Numbered from the stretch's first letter, positions 44,581-53,860 are shown. The stretch: DNA of 64,000 bases from JAJZEO01 sp964477345 (GCA_964477345.1 CAYZDL010000005.1:1-64000); one strand, 5' to 3'. Translations and numbers: made by a program. The notes: generated by a model from the sequence alone, not told the origin.

Positions 44581-45804
44581 TTACTTCACTAGAAGAGGGC
44601 AAAGCTCGGAGAGAGCGTTCATAAAAGAGTGGATCTCTTCTTCGGTGTTATAGGGGGCGATTGAGACGCGGCAAGCTGAACGTTGCCGAAAATGGCTAAG
44701 CGCAGGTTGTGCGCATAGGGTGCCGGTTCTGATAGCAACCCCTTTGAGAGCCATCATGGTCCCTAGATCTAAGGGGTGTATTTTATCGTGAATAAATGTG
44801 ACGAGGGGAAGACGGTTTTGGGCACGTCCCAAAATTGTAATTCCGGGAAAATTTTCAAGTTGTTGGATAATAATTTGAGCGAGGCTTCTTTCATGTTCTT
44901 CCATGGCAGGCCTATCGAGCGAGGTGAAAAAATCTATTGCAGCTCCGAGGCCCAAGACTTGAGCTATCATGGGAGTACCTGCCTCAAATTTCATGGGAGG
45001 ATCTTGATAGGTGGTCTTAGCAAAAGTGACCTCTCTAACCATATCACCCCCCCCGTGATAGGGGCGCATTGCCTCTAATAGAGGCTTTTTTCCATATAAA
45101 ATACCAATCCCTGTGGGACCAAAGATCTTGTGTCCTGAAAATGCGTAAAAATCACACCCCAGTTCTTGCAGATCTACCGTAATATGGGGGGCTGCTTGCG
45201 CTCCATCAACGACACAGATAGCACCGACGTCGTGTGCCATTTTGGTAATTTGCTGAATCGGATTGATCGTTCCTACAGAATTTGATGCGTGACATACAGA
45301 CACGATTTTAGTACGTGGGGAGAGGATTTTTTTGAGAGCCTCAAGAGAGAGGTTCCCCTCGTCATCCATCGGAATCACTTTAATGATGCACCCCTTCTCT
45401 TCAGCAACCATTTGCCAAGGAACAATGTTCGCGTGATGCTCCATCTCACTGATGACTATTTCGTCACCTTCATGAAGAAATGACCTTCCATAACACTGAG
45501 CCACAATATTAAGACTCTCGGTCGCGCCCCGTGTAAAGATCAGTTCTTGTTCATCCTTCAAATGGAGAAAATCAGCAATCTTTCTTCTCACCCCCGAATA
45601 TCTTTCGCTGGCAACAGCAGAAAATTCATAAATCGATCGGTGGATAGTTGAATACTCACTTTCATAGAATCTAGTTATGGTATCGATCACACATCTGGGT
45701 TTAAACGTAGTGGCGGCATTGTCAAGATAGATGAGGGGGTTGCCATTCATCGTTTGTTTCAACATAGGAAATTGTTCTCTGAGTTTTTCGAGATTAAATC
45801 GCAC
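44581..45804 (-). CDS. sufS: Cysteine desulfurase SufS
   Basis: 407 residues, fold-type I PLP enzyme. PLP lysine in FSGHKIFGP, the RGATESLN motif, substrate arginine region, and catalytic Cys in RTGTLCAQPAL (group II, SufS type). It delivers persulfide sulfur for Fe-S assembly on SufBCD. It overlaps sufD by 11 bp and is last in sufBCDS, the order of CT684-CT687. In contrast to the NifS-like protein at 15.3-16.4 kb, all catalytic residues are present. Confidence 0.95.
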   Translation of the reverse strand: MRFNLEKLREQFPMLKQTMNGNPLIYLDNAATTFKPRCVIDTITRFYESEYSTIHRSIYEFSAVASERYSGVRRKIADFLHLKDEQELIFTRGATESLNIVAQCYGRSFLHEGDEIVISEMEHHANIVPWQMVAEEKGCIIKVIPMDDEGNLSLEALKKILSPRTKIVSVCHASNSVGTINPIQQITKMAHDVGAICVVDGAQAAPHITVDLQELGCDFYAFSGHKIFGPTGIGILYGKKPLLEAMRPYHGGGDMVREVTFAKTTYQDPPMKFEAGTPMIAQVLGLGAAIDFFTSLDRPAMEEHERSLAQIIIQQLENFPGITILGRAQNRLPLVTFIHDKIHPLDLGTMMALKGVAIRTGTLCAQPALSHFRQRSACRVSIAPYNTEEEIHSFMNALSELCPLLVK

Positions 45805-46939
45805 TAAGTCGCTCCCTTACTTCACTGGAGAAAAACCGTTCGATGATAGGAGCTGTAAATCCTTTTCTCAGTAGCTCTTTTGCTTGGTTCTGCCCGATAC
45901 CGCGAGTGCGTAAGTAAAACAGCTCTTCGTCTGAAAGCTGAGTTACGGTTGCTCCATGAGAGGCTTTAACATCATCGGTAAAAATTTCAAGATTGGGTTT
46001 TGAAAAAGCATTTGCACCACGATCTAAGATCAGATTGTTGTTCAATTGGTAGGCCTCAGTTTTCTGAGCCCCTGGTTCAACGAAGATCTTTCCTACGAAT
46101 GTCGATCGGCTCTTATCTCTTAATACCCCTTTGAAGTGTTGATTGGATCTCGTATTGGGGGCTTTGTGGACAATCTCAATCTCTGTATGAGAGGTTTTCT
46201 TTTCCTCTAGGGACCAAATCCCCTGGAGATCGACCTTGCTATCCTCTCCCAAAAGTTCGATAAACAAATCAAGGCGTGCGCACTGACCTCCGCGATTTGC
46301 CGAAAAGTGGGAAAAAGTTGCATTTTTTTTGACCTGCGCCCGTACATGAGAGAGGCTACAGGCTGTTTTATCGCCGCTCAAGTCGAGCTCTATCATGCGG
46401 CATCTGCCTCCCTCTTCAATCAAAAGATCGATCAATGTCTGTTCATTCGCATGATTGATCACTTTTCGGTCGATGACTATATCGAGACTCGCCCCTTTTG
46501 CCACATAGGCGACCACCCTTCTCATTTCAACAGCTTGTCCGGCTAAAGCTAGATCATCCAACCAAAGGATCCCGTCACTCTCTTTTGCTGCACTTATAAA
46601 CCACCCTTCATTGCAACAGGCCTCGATAAGCATAGGAAAGAAGTCCTTCGACTTCTCTTGCTTCCTTTTTCTTAACGCAAGATTATGAAAGAAAAAGCCG
46701 TACACCATTCTTGCTTCAGAAAGAGGTAAAAGGGTCACCCCCCCAGGAACTTCTCCTCTCAGACTCATTCTACCAGCTTCAGCCCCTTCTCCAAATCGAA
46801 CCACCCGTTCAAGGTCGTGTTTTTTAAAGCTCTCCGAATCTGTCGTGGGTAAACCGATCTGCCAAGCGCCTCTCCAGAGACGGCGACTCTCTTCATCGTC
46901 GAGCACTCTCTTTTCTAACATCTCTTTAAATGCGTTCAT
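45794..46939 (-). CDS. sufD: Fe-S assembly protein SufD
   Basis: 381 residues of the SufBD beta-helix family. Conserved C-terminal part: GVLRDKSRSTFVGKIFVEPG, QTEAYQLNNNLILDRGANAF, KPNLEIFTDDVKASHGATV, YLRTRGI. The ATG at 46939 lies 14 bp inside the sufC end with AGAAAGG upstream; the ORF extension to 46999 is within sufC and unlikely. Forms the SufBC2D scaffold. Confidence 0.93.
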   Translation of the reverse strand: MNAFKEMLEKRVLDDEESRRLWRGAWQIGLPTTDSESFKKHDLERVVRFGEGAEAGRMSLRGEVPGGVTLLPLSEARMVYGFFFHNLALRKRKQEKSKDFFPMLIEACCNEGWFISAAKESDGILWLDDLALAGQAVEMRRVVAYVAKGASLDIVIDRKVINHANEQTLIDLLIEEGGRCRMIELDLSGDKTACSLSHVRAQVKKNATFSHFSANRGGQCARLDLFIELLGEDSKVDLQGIWSLEEKKTSHTEIEIVHKAPNTRSNQHFKGVLRDKSRSTFVGKIFVEPGAQKTEAYQLNNNLILDRGANAFSKPNLEIFTDDVKASHGATVTQLSDEELFYLRTRGIGQNQAKELLRKGFTAPIIERFFSSEVRERLSAI

Positions 46940-47648
46940 ACCCTTTCTCTTCCAGTTGCATCGCCAGTTCAGCCCCACCTGTCTGGACGATTTTTCCATC
47001 GACCATCACGTGAACAAAGTCAGGTTTGATGTAGTCAAGGAGTCTTTGATAATGGGTAATGAGCACTAATGAGCGGTCGCTCCTTCTAAAGCGATTGACC
47101 CCTTCTGCTACCGTTTTTAGAGCATCAATGTCGAGGCCCGAATCGGTTTCATCGAGTATAGCACATTTTGGGGAGAGGACAGCCATTTGTAAAATCTCGT
47201 TGCGCTTCTTCTCTCCCCCAGAAAAGCCACTATTCAAATCTCGATCGAGAAAAGCTTCTTTGATTTTCATTTCAATTAAAATCGGAGCAATTTTTTCTCT
47301 AAAACCATCCGATGAGAGGCTCTCTTTTTTGACTGCATTGTAGGCATGTCGTAAAAATTCAAGGTTGGTAATCCCATCGATCTCTAAAGGGTACTGAAAA
47401 CTGATAAAGATCCCCCGCCTTGCCCTCTCTTCGGCATCCAATTCCAAGATCTCTTCTCCTTCAAACAGGATCTTCCCCGAAGTGACTTCGTAAAAAGGGT
47501 GCCCTGCAATCACCTTGGCCAAGGTCGATTTCCCCGCCCCGTTGGGACCCATGATGGCATGAACTTCCCCAGGTTTTACTATTATCGAAAAGCCCTTTAA
47601 AATAGGGGTTTCTTCGACCTTACATTCTATTTCTTCTATTTTTAGCAT
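46926..47648 (-). CDS. sufC: Fe-S assembly ATPase SufC
   Basis: 240 residues, a single ABC ATPase. Walker A GPNGAGKSTLAKVI, signature FSGGEKKRNEI (the SufC form with KKRNE), Walker B CAILDETDSGLDIDAL. Soluble partner of SufB and SufD, not a transporter subunit. It starts 4 bp after sufB and overlaps sufD. Confidence 0.96.
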   Translation of the reverse strand: MLKIEEIECKVEETPILKGFSIIVKPGEVHAIMGPNGAGKSTLAKVIAGHPFYEVTSGKILFEGEEILELDAEERARRGIFISFQYPLEIDGITNLEFLRHAYNAVKKESLSSDGFREKIAPILIEMKIKEAFLDRDLNSGFSGGEKKRNEILQMAVLSPKCAILDETDSGLDIDALKTVAEGVNRFRRSDRSLVLITHYQRLLDYIKPDFVHVMVDGKIVQTGGAELAMQLEEKGYERI

Positions 47649-47652
47649 CAGA

Positions 47653-49080
47653 TTAGCCTACTGAACTTTCCAGCTTTAATGTTAATAATTTTTCTGCCTC
47701 TACAGCGAACTCCAAAGGCATTTTAGAAATCACCTCTTTGCAAAATCCATTGACGATAAGATTGATCGCATCTTCACGACTAATGCCCCGTGATTGTAAG
47801 TAAAAAAGCTGCTCTTCATTCATCTTTGATGTCGACGCTTCGTGTTCAACGCTCGAAGTTTCATTATGAACATCGATGTAGGGGAATGTGTTGGCACTGC
47901 ACCGATTTCCTACGAGCATCGAATCGCACTGAGTGTAATTTCTAGCACCCTCTGCCCCTCCCGACATATAGACCAAACCCCGATAAGAATTGTGAGATTG
48001 GTCAGCCGATATCCCTTTAGAGATGATCGTCGATTTGGTTCTCTTTCCTTTGTGAATCATCTTAGTCCCTGTATCGGCCTGCATCATCCCATTAGTAAGA
48101 GCTACAGAATAAAACTCACCCACCGAATCATCCCCTTCTAAGATACAGCTAGGATACTTCCAAGTAATCGCAGCACCCGCCTCTACCTGGGTCCAACAAA
48201 TCTTAGAACGACGACCCGCACATTTTCCACGCTTTGTTACAAAATTGTAAATGCCACCCTTACCGGTTTTAGGATCTCCTGAATACCAATTTTGTACTGT
48301 CGAATATTTGATCTCAGCCCCTTCATGAGCAATCAATTCAACGACTGCCGCATGCAATTGATTGGTATCATAGGCAGGGGCGGTGCACCCTTCGAGATAG
48401 CTAACGTACGATCCTTCCTCAGCAATGATCAAGGTCCTTTCAAACTGTCCTGTCTCTCGTTCATTGATTCGAAAATAGGTCGACAGTTCTACCGGACAAT
48501 GAACTCCTTTCGGCACGTAGACAAATGATCCATCTGAAAAGACTGCTGAATTAAGAGCCGCATAAAAATTATCCCCTGAAGGAACGATCGTCCCCAAATA
48601 CTTTTGAATCAATTCCGGGTATTTTCTGATAGCTTCACCCATGGGGCAAAGAATCACCCCTGCTTGATCTAATTTTTCGTGAAAGGCCGTTGATATTGAA
48701 ACAGAATCGAAGACAATATCGATCGCGACATTCGAGAGCCGTTTTTGTTCATCGAGCGGTACTCCTAATCTTTCAAAAGTCTCCAATAACTTCGGATCAA
48801 CTTCATCAAGAGAATTTAGCTGCGGTTTGTTCTTCGGCTCGCTGTAATAACGAATATCATCAAAATCAATTTTAGGATAATGAATGTTGGCCCACGTCGG
48901 CTCTTCCATCTTTTTGAATTTCTCATAGGCCTTCAATCGAAACTGAAGCATGAAATCAGGCTCATCTTTCTTCTTTGAAATAGCTCGAATGACATCCTCG
49001 TTCAACCCTTTTTCAAAGACCTCGGACTCGATCTCTGTGATGAAGCCCCACTTATACTGCTTGGAAGAACTATCAAACAT
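47653..49080 (-). CDS. sufB: Fe-S assembly scaffold SufB
   Basis: 475 residues. Conserved SufB stretches: YKWGFITEIESEVFEKGL at the N-terminus, PTWANIHYPKIDFDDIRYYS, SVALTNGMMQADTGTKMIHKG, and SVEHEASTSKMNEEQLFYLQ with the C-terminal Cys region. The start at 49080 (MFDSSSKQYKWGF) is preferred: a promoter (TTGACA-N17-TATCAT) sits inside the longer frame ending at 49167. First gene of sufBCDS. Confidence 0.95.
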   Translation of the reverse strand: MFDSSSKQYKWGFITEIESEVFEKGLNEDVIRAISKKKDEPDFMLQFRLKAYEKFKKMEEPTWANIHYPKIDFDDIRYYSEPKNKPQLNSLDEVDPKLLETFERLGVPLDEQKRLSNVAIDIVFDSVSISTAFHEKLDQAGVILCPMGEAIRKYPELIQKYLGTIVPSGDNFYAALNSAVFSDGSFVYVPKGVHCPVELSTYFRINERETGQFERTLIIAEEGSYVSYLEGCTAPAYDTNQLHAAVVELIAHEGAEIKYSTVQNWYSGDPKTGKGGIYNFVTKRGKCAGRRSKICWTQVEAGAAITWKYPSCILEGDDSVGEFYSVALTNGMMQADTGTKMIHKGKRTKSTIISKGISADQSHNSYRGLVYMSGGAEGARNYTQCDSMLVGNRCSANTFPYIDVHNETSSVEHEASTSKMNEEQLFYLQSRGISREDAINLIVNGFCKEVISKMPLEFAVEAEKLLTLKLESSVG

Positions 49081-49107
49081 CGATTTACCTAATTTATTTA
49101 AACAGCA

Positions 49108-49136
49108 ATGATACCCTGCCTCTGAACGATTGTCAA
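49108..49136 (-). promoter_or_regulatory. Promoter of the suf operon
   Basis: On the minus strand TTGACA (49136-49131), 17 bp, TATCAT (49113-49108), 28 bp before the sufB start. No obvious IscR- or Fur-like palindrome overlaps it. Confidence 0.75.
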
Positions 49137-49308
49137 CCCAAGAACCTATAGACCACTCGTGATTCAAAAATTGGTTTTTTCATCTCTCCTGCTATACAAA
49201 GATATTTTTAAGAATTTGTAAAAATCTTGTGCAAAGAAATATAGTAATCTTTATTGTAACTAATGAATTTTAAAAAACAATTCACTACTCACTAGGAGGT
49301 TTTTTTTG

Positions 49309-50274
49309 ATGAAAAAACAAATAAAAATGACCGTATGGAAAACGCATGCTTTGCCGGCATTTTTGGCAGCGGCCATTTGTGGCGCTTCCGGTCTATCTGC
49401 AAACACCAAATCTGCACAACTCGCCCCTCAACAAAAAATTGACCAAAGACCCCACGTGGCAACTCCGACTTTTCGTAAAGCCGAAAAGACCAACAATCCG
49501 AAACCAACACTCGTAAATCACCCCGCACCAGCCGATGTCAATCCCCCAGTACCAGCACCCGTAACCCCGCCCGCGCCAGTGACTCCAACACAGTCCGCGG
49601 AGGAAATAATTATCAATGACGCGGAGCAAATCGTTCAAGCAATCGATGGGAAGTTGGATTGGCAACACGTTCCCATCATCATGGAAATGGCTGCGAATGT
49701 GATTAATACTTTCTCTAGCCTGCCCCCCGATGCTAAAAGAAAAGCACTGGTCGATACCTTAGATTATGTCATCGATCACACAGACACCCCTTGGTTGCCT
49801 GACAATATCGTTGACCCAATTTTTAAAGCTATGGTCGCGGAGTTCGTCGACGTCTTTGTAAGCAATGACTTTTTGGCAGAAATAGACTTCAGTATCGACC
49901 CAGTGTTTATAGATACGAAGGATTATGAGAGCGTGGCCTCACTGATCGTCTCTAAATTTTCTGACGGTTTCCAATGGTCTGATTTGAGTTTTGCCCTCAA
50001 AGTCGCTTTTTCTTTCGGATCTCAATTAACCGATTTGTCATGGCAAGATCGAGGCAAGGTTATGACACAGGTTATCGATGCTATCATCGACCAAACTCAA
50101 ATCTCTTGGTTGCCAAGCTTCTTCTCTCATCCGATCTTTAAGGCATTCGCAAACAGTATCATTTCTCACTTGATCACTGCTGAGGCAAATAATGAGAAAG
50201 CTAAAAATCTTAAGAGCTATCTAAAAAATAGAGTCGATGAAGTAGAGGTTCATATAAACTATTTCAACCAGTAG
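49309..50274 (+). CDS. Exported protein with two tandem repeats, function unknown
   Basis: 321 residues. Signal peptide (about 1-30, ICGASGLSA), a Pro-rich spacer (VNPPVPAPVTPPAPVTPTQS), then two repeats of about 85 residues: each has DLSW/LDW-type start, an amphipathic helix with the aspartate-rich VIDxTxxxWLP element, and (D/H)PIFKA(M/F) (HTDTPWLPDNIVDPIFKAM; QTQISWLPSFFSHPIFKAF). Strong SD AGGAGG precedes the ATG at 49309. It has its own terminator and is divergent from sufB. No family recognised; periplasmic or secreted location follows from the signal peptide. Confidence 0.72.
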   Translation: MKKQIKMTVWKTHALPAFLAAAICGASGLSANTKSAQLAPQQKIDQRPHVATPTFRKAEKTNNPKPTLVNHPAPADVNPPVPAPVTPPAPVTPTQSAEEIIINDAEQIVQAIDGKLDWQHVPIIMEMAANVINTFSSLPPDAKRKALVDTLDYVIDHTDTPWLPDNIVDPIFKAMVAEFVDVFVSNDFLAEIDFSIDPVFIDTKDYESVASLIVSKFSDGFQWSDLSFALKVAFSFGSQLTDLSWQDRGKVMTQVIDAIIDQTQISWLPSFFSHPIFKAFANSIISHLITAEANNEKAKNLKSYLKNRVDEVEVHINYFNQ

Positions 50275-50279
50275 AATGG

Positions 50280-50312
50280 AGTGGTGCCAGAACGATCTGG
50301 CACCACTTTTTA
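50280..50312 (+). terminator. Intrinsic terminator
   Basis: Perfect 12-bp stem AGTGGTGCCAGA with its complement, ACGA loop, T run. It begins 5 bp after the stop of the preceding gene. Confidence 0.93.
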
Positions 50313-50414
50313 CATTAAGATTTTGTCAATTCTTATTCGTGTTGTACTGATTTTTAGTAACAGTGAAATTAGGCTGAGATCTTTCTTGAGAATTAAATTA
50401 GAAAATTTTAATCA

Positions 50415-51173
50415 CTAAATATTCAGGAGTATCCTATATTTCATTATGGCTCGCTCAAGGTCTTCGTGCGTGTCAATCCCTATGGTTTCACATTGGGTTG
50501 TGTAGATTTGAATAGGAAGGGAGTGTTCTAAGTAAGCAAGCTGTTCTAACATTTCCGCAGAAGCTAGTCTGCTTTCTGGAAGGGTTGCGATCTTTTTTAA
50601 AACGGCATCTGAGTAAGCGTATATTCCGACATGCTTATGGGCGATTTCTTCCTCATCTTTGCGTCCATCGCGGTAGTAAGGAATCGGGAGGCGTGAGAAA
50701 TAAATCGCCTTTCCTGTTGCGTCCGTAATCACTTTGGTCACATTGGGATTGTCGATCTCATTTGGACCCAGTGATTTTCTCAAGGTCCAAATCCCGACAT
50801 TGCTTGTTTTATCGATTCCTTGGAGGAGGTCATCGAGCATTTGATCTGAAATAAAGGGTTCATCGACTTGCCAATTGACCCAAATATCGGAAACAATGCC
50901 ACTAATTTTCACCAATTGAATAAGCCTATGTGTCCCCGTAGGGCAGTTAGGATCGGTCATCACATAGTCGCCATTAAAAAGCTCGATCGTTTCTCTTGCC
51001 TCTTCACTATCGATCGCAAAAATCACTCGGTCGAATCTTCTACTCTCTTTCGCCCTGTCCCAAACTCGCTCAAGAAGCGATTTTCCCTCTAGGTCAGCGA
51101 GTATTTTTCTTGGCAAACGGGTAGATTTTAATCTTGCTGGTATCACGCAGGTGATGATTTTTTTATCGCCCAT
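50415..51173 (-). CDS. KdsB-like CMP-sugar (3-deoxy-octulosonate) cytidylyltransferase
   Basis: 252 residues. CVIPARLKSTRLPRKIL is the nucleotide-binding motif, TDPNCPTGTHRL replaces the usual H.SGTDR, and NWQVDEPFI replaces NVQGDEP; IYFSRLPIPYYR is the KdsB sugar-binding end. The family makes CMP-Kdo for lipopolysaccharide. Changes in two family motifs and the position behind rmlC-rmlD-rmlB, overlapping rmlB by 11 bp, suggest either the housekeeping KdsB or a paralog for another CMP-activated sugar. ATG 51173 with AAGGA was chosen over TTG 51176. Confidence 0.75.
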   Translation of the reverse strand: MGDKKIITCVIPARLKSTRLPRKILADLEGKSLLERVWDRAKESRRFDRVIFAIDSEEARETIELFNGDYVMTDPNCPTGTHRLIQLVKISGIVSDIWVNWQVDEPFISDQMLDDLLQGIDKTSNVGIWTLRKSLGPNEIDNPNVTKVITDATGKAIYFSRLPIPYYRDGRKDEEEIAHKHVGIYAYSDAVLKKIATLPESRLASAEMLEQLAYLEHSLPIQIYTTQCETIGIDTHEDLERAIMKYRILLNI

Positions 51174-52152
51174 CAATCATCCTTTGAATCGTTTTTCTTA
51201 AACCTTCGTGAAAGGTAGTCTGTGGCTGCCATCCAAGCTCATTTTTGATCTTTGTAATGTCCATGGCATAACGGAAATCATGCCCAGGCCGATCAGCAAC
51301 AAAGGCTATTTGCGCTTTGTACTGAGAAGGATCATTGCCACAAATTTCAGCCACTGTTTCAATCACTCGATCAATCACCGTAAGGTTCGTTTGTTCATTG
51401 TTCCCACCCACATTGTAAACTTCCCCCTTTTTCCCCTCTGTAACAATTCGATAAATCGCTTCTGAATGGTCTCGGACAAAGAGCCAATCGCGTACATTCT
51501 CACCACTTCCATAAATGGTAAGGGCATCTCCATTGAGGCACCTTGCCACCATGCGTGGGATAAGTTTTTCTTCGTGTTGACGAGGCCCATAGTTGTTGCC
51601 AGCGTGGGAAATCGTGAGTTTAAGCCCAAAAGTGCGCCGATACGACATGACCAGGAGGTCAGCTGCCGCCTTAGATGCCGCATAAGGAGAACTTGGCTTG
51701 TAACTAGATTCTTCAGTAAAAATTCCCTCAAGCGTCGGTAGATCGCCATAAACTTCATCAGTCGAAATGTAGTGCATGTAGATGTGCGGATGCCTTCTGA
51801 CAGCCTCAAGAAGGTTATGAGTCCCTCCAATGTTCGTCTCAATGAAGGTTTTGGGCTCATCAATGCTTCGATCAACGTGGGTTTCTGCTGCAAAGTGGAC
51901 AATTGTCGTGATCTCATACTTCTGAATGATTTTTTCAATCACCTTCGCATCACAGATATCCCCTTTGACAAAGGTATATCTGGGGTGATTTGCTATAGGG
52001 ACCAGATTATCTAAATTAGCCGCATATGTCAAGAGGTCAAGATTGACGATATAACCTTCAAAATCGGGCTTTTCAAGAAGAAGATAGCAAATGAAGTCCG
52101 ACCCCATAAAGCCGGCACCGCCCGTGACTAGGAAATTCCCCTTTTGTCCCAT
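51163..52152 (-). CDS. rfbB: dTDP-glucose 4,6-dehydratase
   Basis: 329 residues, extended short-chain dehydrogenase. Rossmann motif VTGGAGFMGSDF, catalytic SSP/YxxxK element in SPYAASKAAADLLV, the DEVYGDL motif, and NYGPRQHEEKLIPR. It dehydrates dTDP-glucose to the 4-keto-6-deoxy sugar, using bound NAD. ATG 52152 has AGAGATAGG upstream. It overlaps rfbD by 25 bp and the KdsB-like gene by 11 bp. Confidence 0.95.
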   Translation of the reverse strand: MGQKGNFLVTGGAGFMGSDFICYLLLEKPDFEGYIVNLDLLTYAANLDNLVPIANHPRYTFVKGDICDAKVIEKIIQKYEITTIVHFAAETHVDRSIDEPKTFIETNIGGTHNLLEAVRRHPHIYMHYISTDEVYGDLPTLEGIFTEESSYKPSSPYAASKAAADLLVMSYRRTFGLKLTISHAGNNYGPRQHEEKLIPRMVARCLNGDALTIYGSGENVRDWLFVRDHSEAIYRIVTEGKKGEVYNVGGNNEQTNLTVIDRVIETVAEICGNDPSQYKAQIAFVADRPGHDFRYAMDITKIKNELGWQPQTTFHEGLRKTIQRMIDGR

Positions 52153-53012
52153 CCTATCTCTTTTAGATATTGACTTAGAGCTGCTTGCCATGAAAGAATC
52201 GGCTGAGATAGATAAGGCTCGATTTTTTTGGTCGACAAGACCGACCGGTGGGGACGTTTTGCCGCTCTTCCCGAATCTCGATCTTTCACCCCTATCAATC
52301 TAGTACACTTAATCTTCTTGCCGGCTGTCTCAGCATGTTTCATCAGTTCCCTTGCAAGATCCAACCTACTGGCGTGCCCTTTATTGACAAAGTGAAAAAT
52401 CCCTTTTTCATTTCTGATATCCCAAATCGCTCTCACTAGACAAGTTACATAGGTTGGCGTACTAACCTGATCGACAATAGCCAAAACCTCATCTTGAGTT
52501 TCAAGAGCTTTGATCATGTAAGTCACTAATCCTGGTTTTTCTTTGCCATAGAGAGAGGCCGTACGAACACAAACAGCTGAAGGGTAGATCTCTAACATTC
52601 TTTGCTCCCCTTGTAGCTTCGTCAGCCCGTAGATGTTTATCGGATTGACCTCGTCTGTTTCACTATATTGGCTATCTTTTTCTCCATCAAAAACATAGTC
52701 GGTTCCTATATGAATAAGATGAACCCCCTGCTCCTTCGCAATTTCAGCCAAGTTTTCGACCCCTGTCACATTGACAGCAAAAGCAAGCTCCCTCTCTTCT
52801 TTTTCGGCCTGATCTACATGAACATGGGCACTACAATTGATGATATGGGTAGGGCGATGTTTTTTACAAAAAGATCTAATCGATTCAATATCTGTCACAT
52901 CTACCTGTTCACTTGTCGAGCCAATACAAGAAATCCCTTTTTCTTGAACGAATTTGACCATTTCCTTGCCCACCAACCCCGCACAACCGACCACCCAAAC
53001 CGCTTCTTTCAT
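52128..53012 (-). CDS. rfbD: dTDP-4-dehydrorhamnose reductase
   Basis: 294 residues, short-chain dehydrogenase of the RmlD type: VVGCAGLVGKEMVKF, HIGTDYVFDGEKDSQYSETD, and NIYGLTKLQGEQ with the Tyr-Lys pair. Last enzyme of dTDP-L-rhamnose synthesis. It overlaps rfbC (ATGA) and rfbB. Confidence 0.92.
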   Translation of the reverse strand: MKEAVWVVGCAGLVGKEMVKFVQEKGISCIGSTSEQVDVTDIESIRSFCKKHRPTHIINCSAHVHVDQAEKEERELAFAVNVTGVENLAEIAKEQGVHLIHIGTDYVFDGEKDSQYSETDEVNPINIYGLTKLQGEQRMLEIYPSAVCVRTASLYGKEKPGLVTYMIKALETQDEVLAIVDQVSTPTYVTCLVRAIWDIRNEKGIFHFVNKGHASRLDLARELMKHAETAGKKIKCTRLIGVKDRDSGRAAKRPHRSVLSTKKIEPYLSQPILSWQAALSQYLKEIGWDKRGIS

Positions 53013-53518
53013 AAATTCAGATCCTTCAGTAATGGCGCATCACAATCTCTCTTTGAAAGAATTGGATCAAGAATCGGCCACTTGATACCCACTTGGGGAT
53101 CGTCATACCGAAATCCTCCTTCTTTTTCAGGATTATAGGGCAACGAGAGTTTATAAATCACGTGGGCTTCAGGGGAAATAACGCAAAATCCATGGGCAAA
53201 TCCATCTGGAATGAAGAACTGATGGTGATTATCTCCTGAAAGAACCACTGCTTCATACCGCCCAAACGTTGGAGAATCGGGTCTGATGTCAACGGCTACG
53301 TCCAAGATCTCACCTCTGACGCAAGTGATCAATTTCGCTTGCCCTTTTTGAAAATGCATCCCTCTGATTACTCTCTCTTTAGAATACGAATGGTTTTCTT
53401 GTACGAAATGGCATGAAATGCCGAGCTCTTGATATCTCCTTTCATGATAGATCTCTGCTAAAAATCCGCGGCTATCTGGATGAGACTTAGGCTTTATGAT
53501 TTTCAATCCCTGAAGCAT
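53009..53518 (-). CDS. rfbC: dTDP-4-dehydrorhamnose 3,5-epimerase
   Basis: 169 residues, cupin fold. DSRGFLAEIYHERRYQELG, FVQENHSYSKERVIRGMHFQ (catalytic His in RGMH), GEILDVAVDIRPDSPTFG, and IPDGFAHGFCVISPEAHV. First gene of rfbC-rfbD-rfbB-(KdsB-like). No rfbA (glucose-1-phosphate thymidylyltransferase) is in the window. ATG 53518 is preferred to an in-frame TTG at 53530. Confidence 0.93.
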   Translation of the reverse strand: MLQGLKIIKPKSHPDSRGFLAEIYHERRYQELGISCHFVQENHSYSKERVIRGMHFQKGQAKLITCVRGEILDVAVDIRPDSPTFGRYEAVVLSGDNHHQFFIPDGFAHGFCVISPEAHVIYKLSLPYNPEKEGGFRYDDPQVGIKWPILDPILSKRDCDAPLLKDLNL

Positions 53519-53613
53519 ATACCCAAACAACCTAAAAACTAGATTTTTGACTAGTTAAAAGCCGATTCAACGGTTACAAAAAAATCGATCCCGCTTCAAT
53601 GATTTCTTCCTTT

Positions 53614-53769
53614 TTTAGGGCTGATCAACTGGAAACTATCTTTTACCCCATTTCTGGAATTCACAATTGTAATGACGCCTGGTCACGATTAAAAACAACA
53701 CATCAATTTGATAAAAGCCTCCCTTCATCATTCAATGCATTTAATGTTTACAATCGAATGATAACGTAA
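53614..53769 (+). pseudogene. C-terminal remnant of a fifth paralog
   Basis: Frame at 53671-53769 reads NDAWSRLKTTHQFDKSLPSS and ends with FNAFNVYNRMIT then TAA. The pattern N..W(S/N)xLKxxxxF(D/T)xxL plus the C-terminal F..F matches the last 35 residues of all four downstream genes (for instance NGTQWNRLKKRIKFDESL in copy 1). Preceding codons (LETIFYPI...) fit the L..LF..YD helix. The remainder of the gene is gone. Confidence 0.6.
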
Positions 53770-53831
53770 CTTCAAAATTCTCTGAATTAAAATAGTAATC
53801 ATTTATTTATAGTCTTTTTAGATACTTGAAA

Positions 53832-53860
53832 TTGAGATAAATCAAAGATTAATGTATCTT
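53832..53860 (+). promoter_or_regulatory. Promoter of paralog 1 (conserved TTGNGA-N17-TANCTT)
   Basis: TTGAGA, 17 bp, TATCTT, then AATGGGG. The same elements and spacing precede each of the four family genes. Confidence 0.7.

Noticed and set aside
44411..44602. Minus-strand 63-codon frame over the sufS end
   Set aside because: Out of frame with microprotein 1, overlaps sufS, and has no ribosome-binding site.
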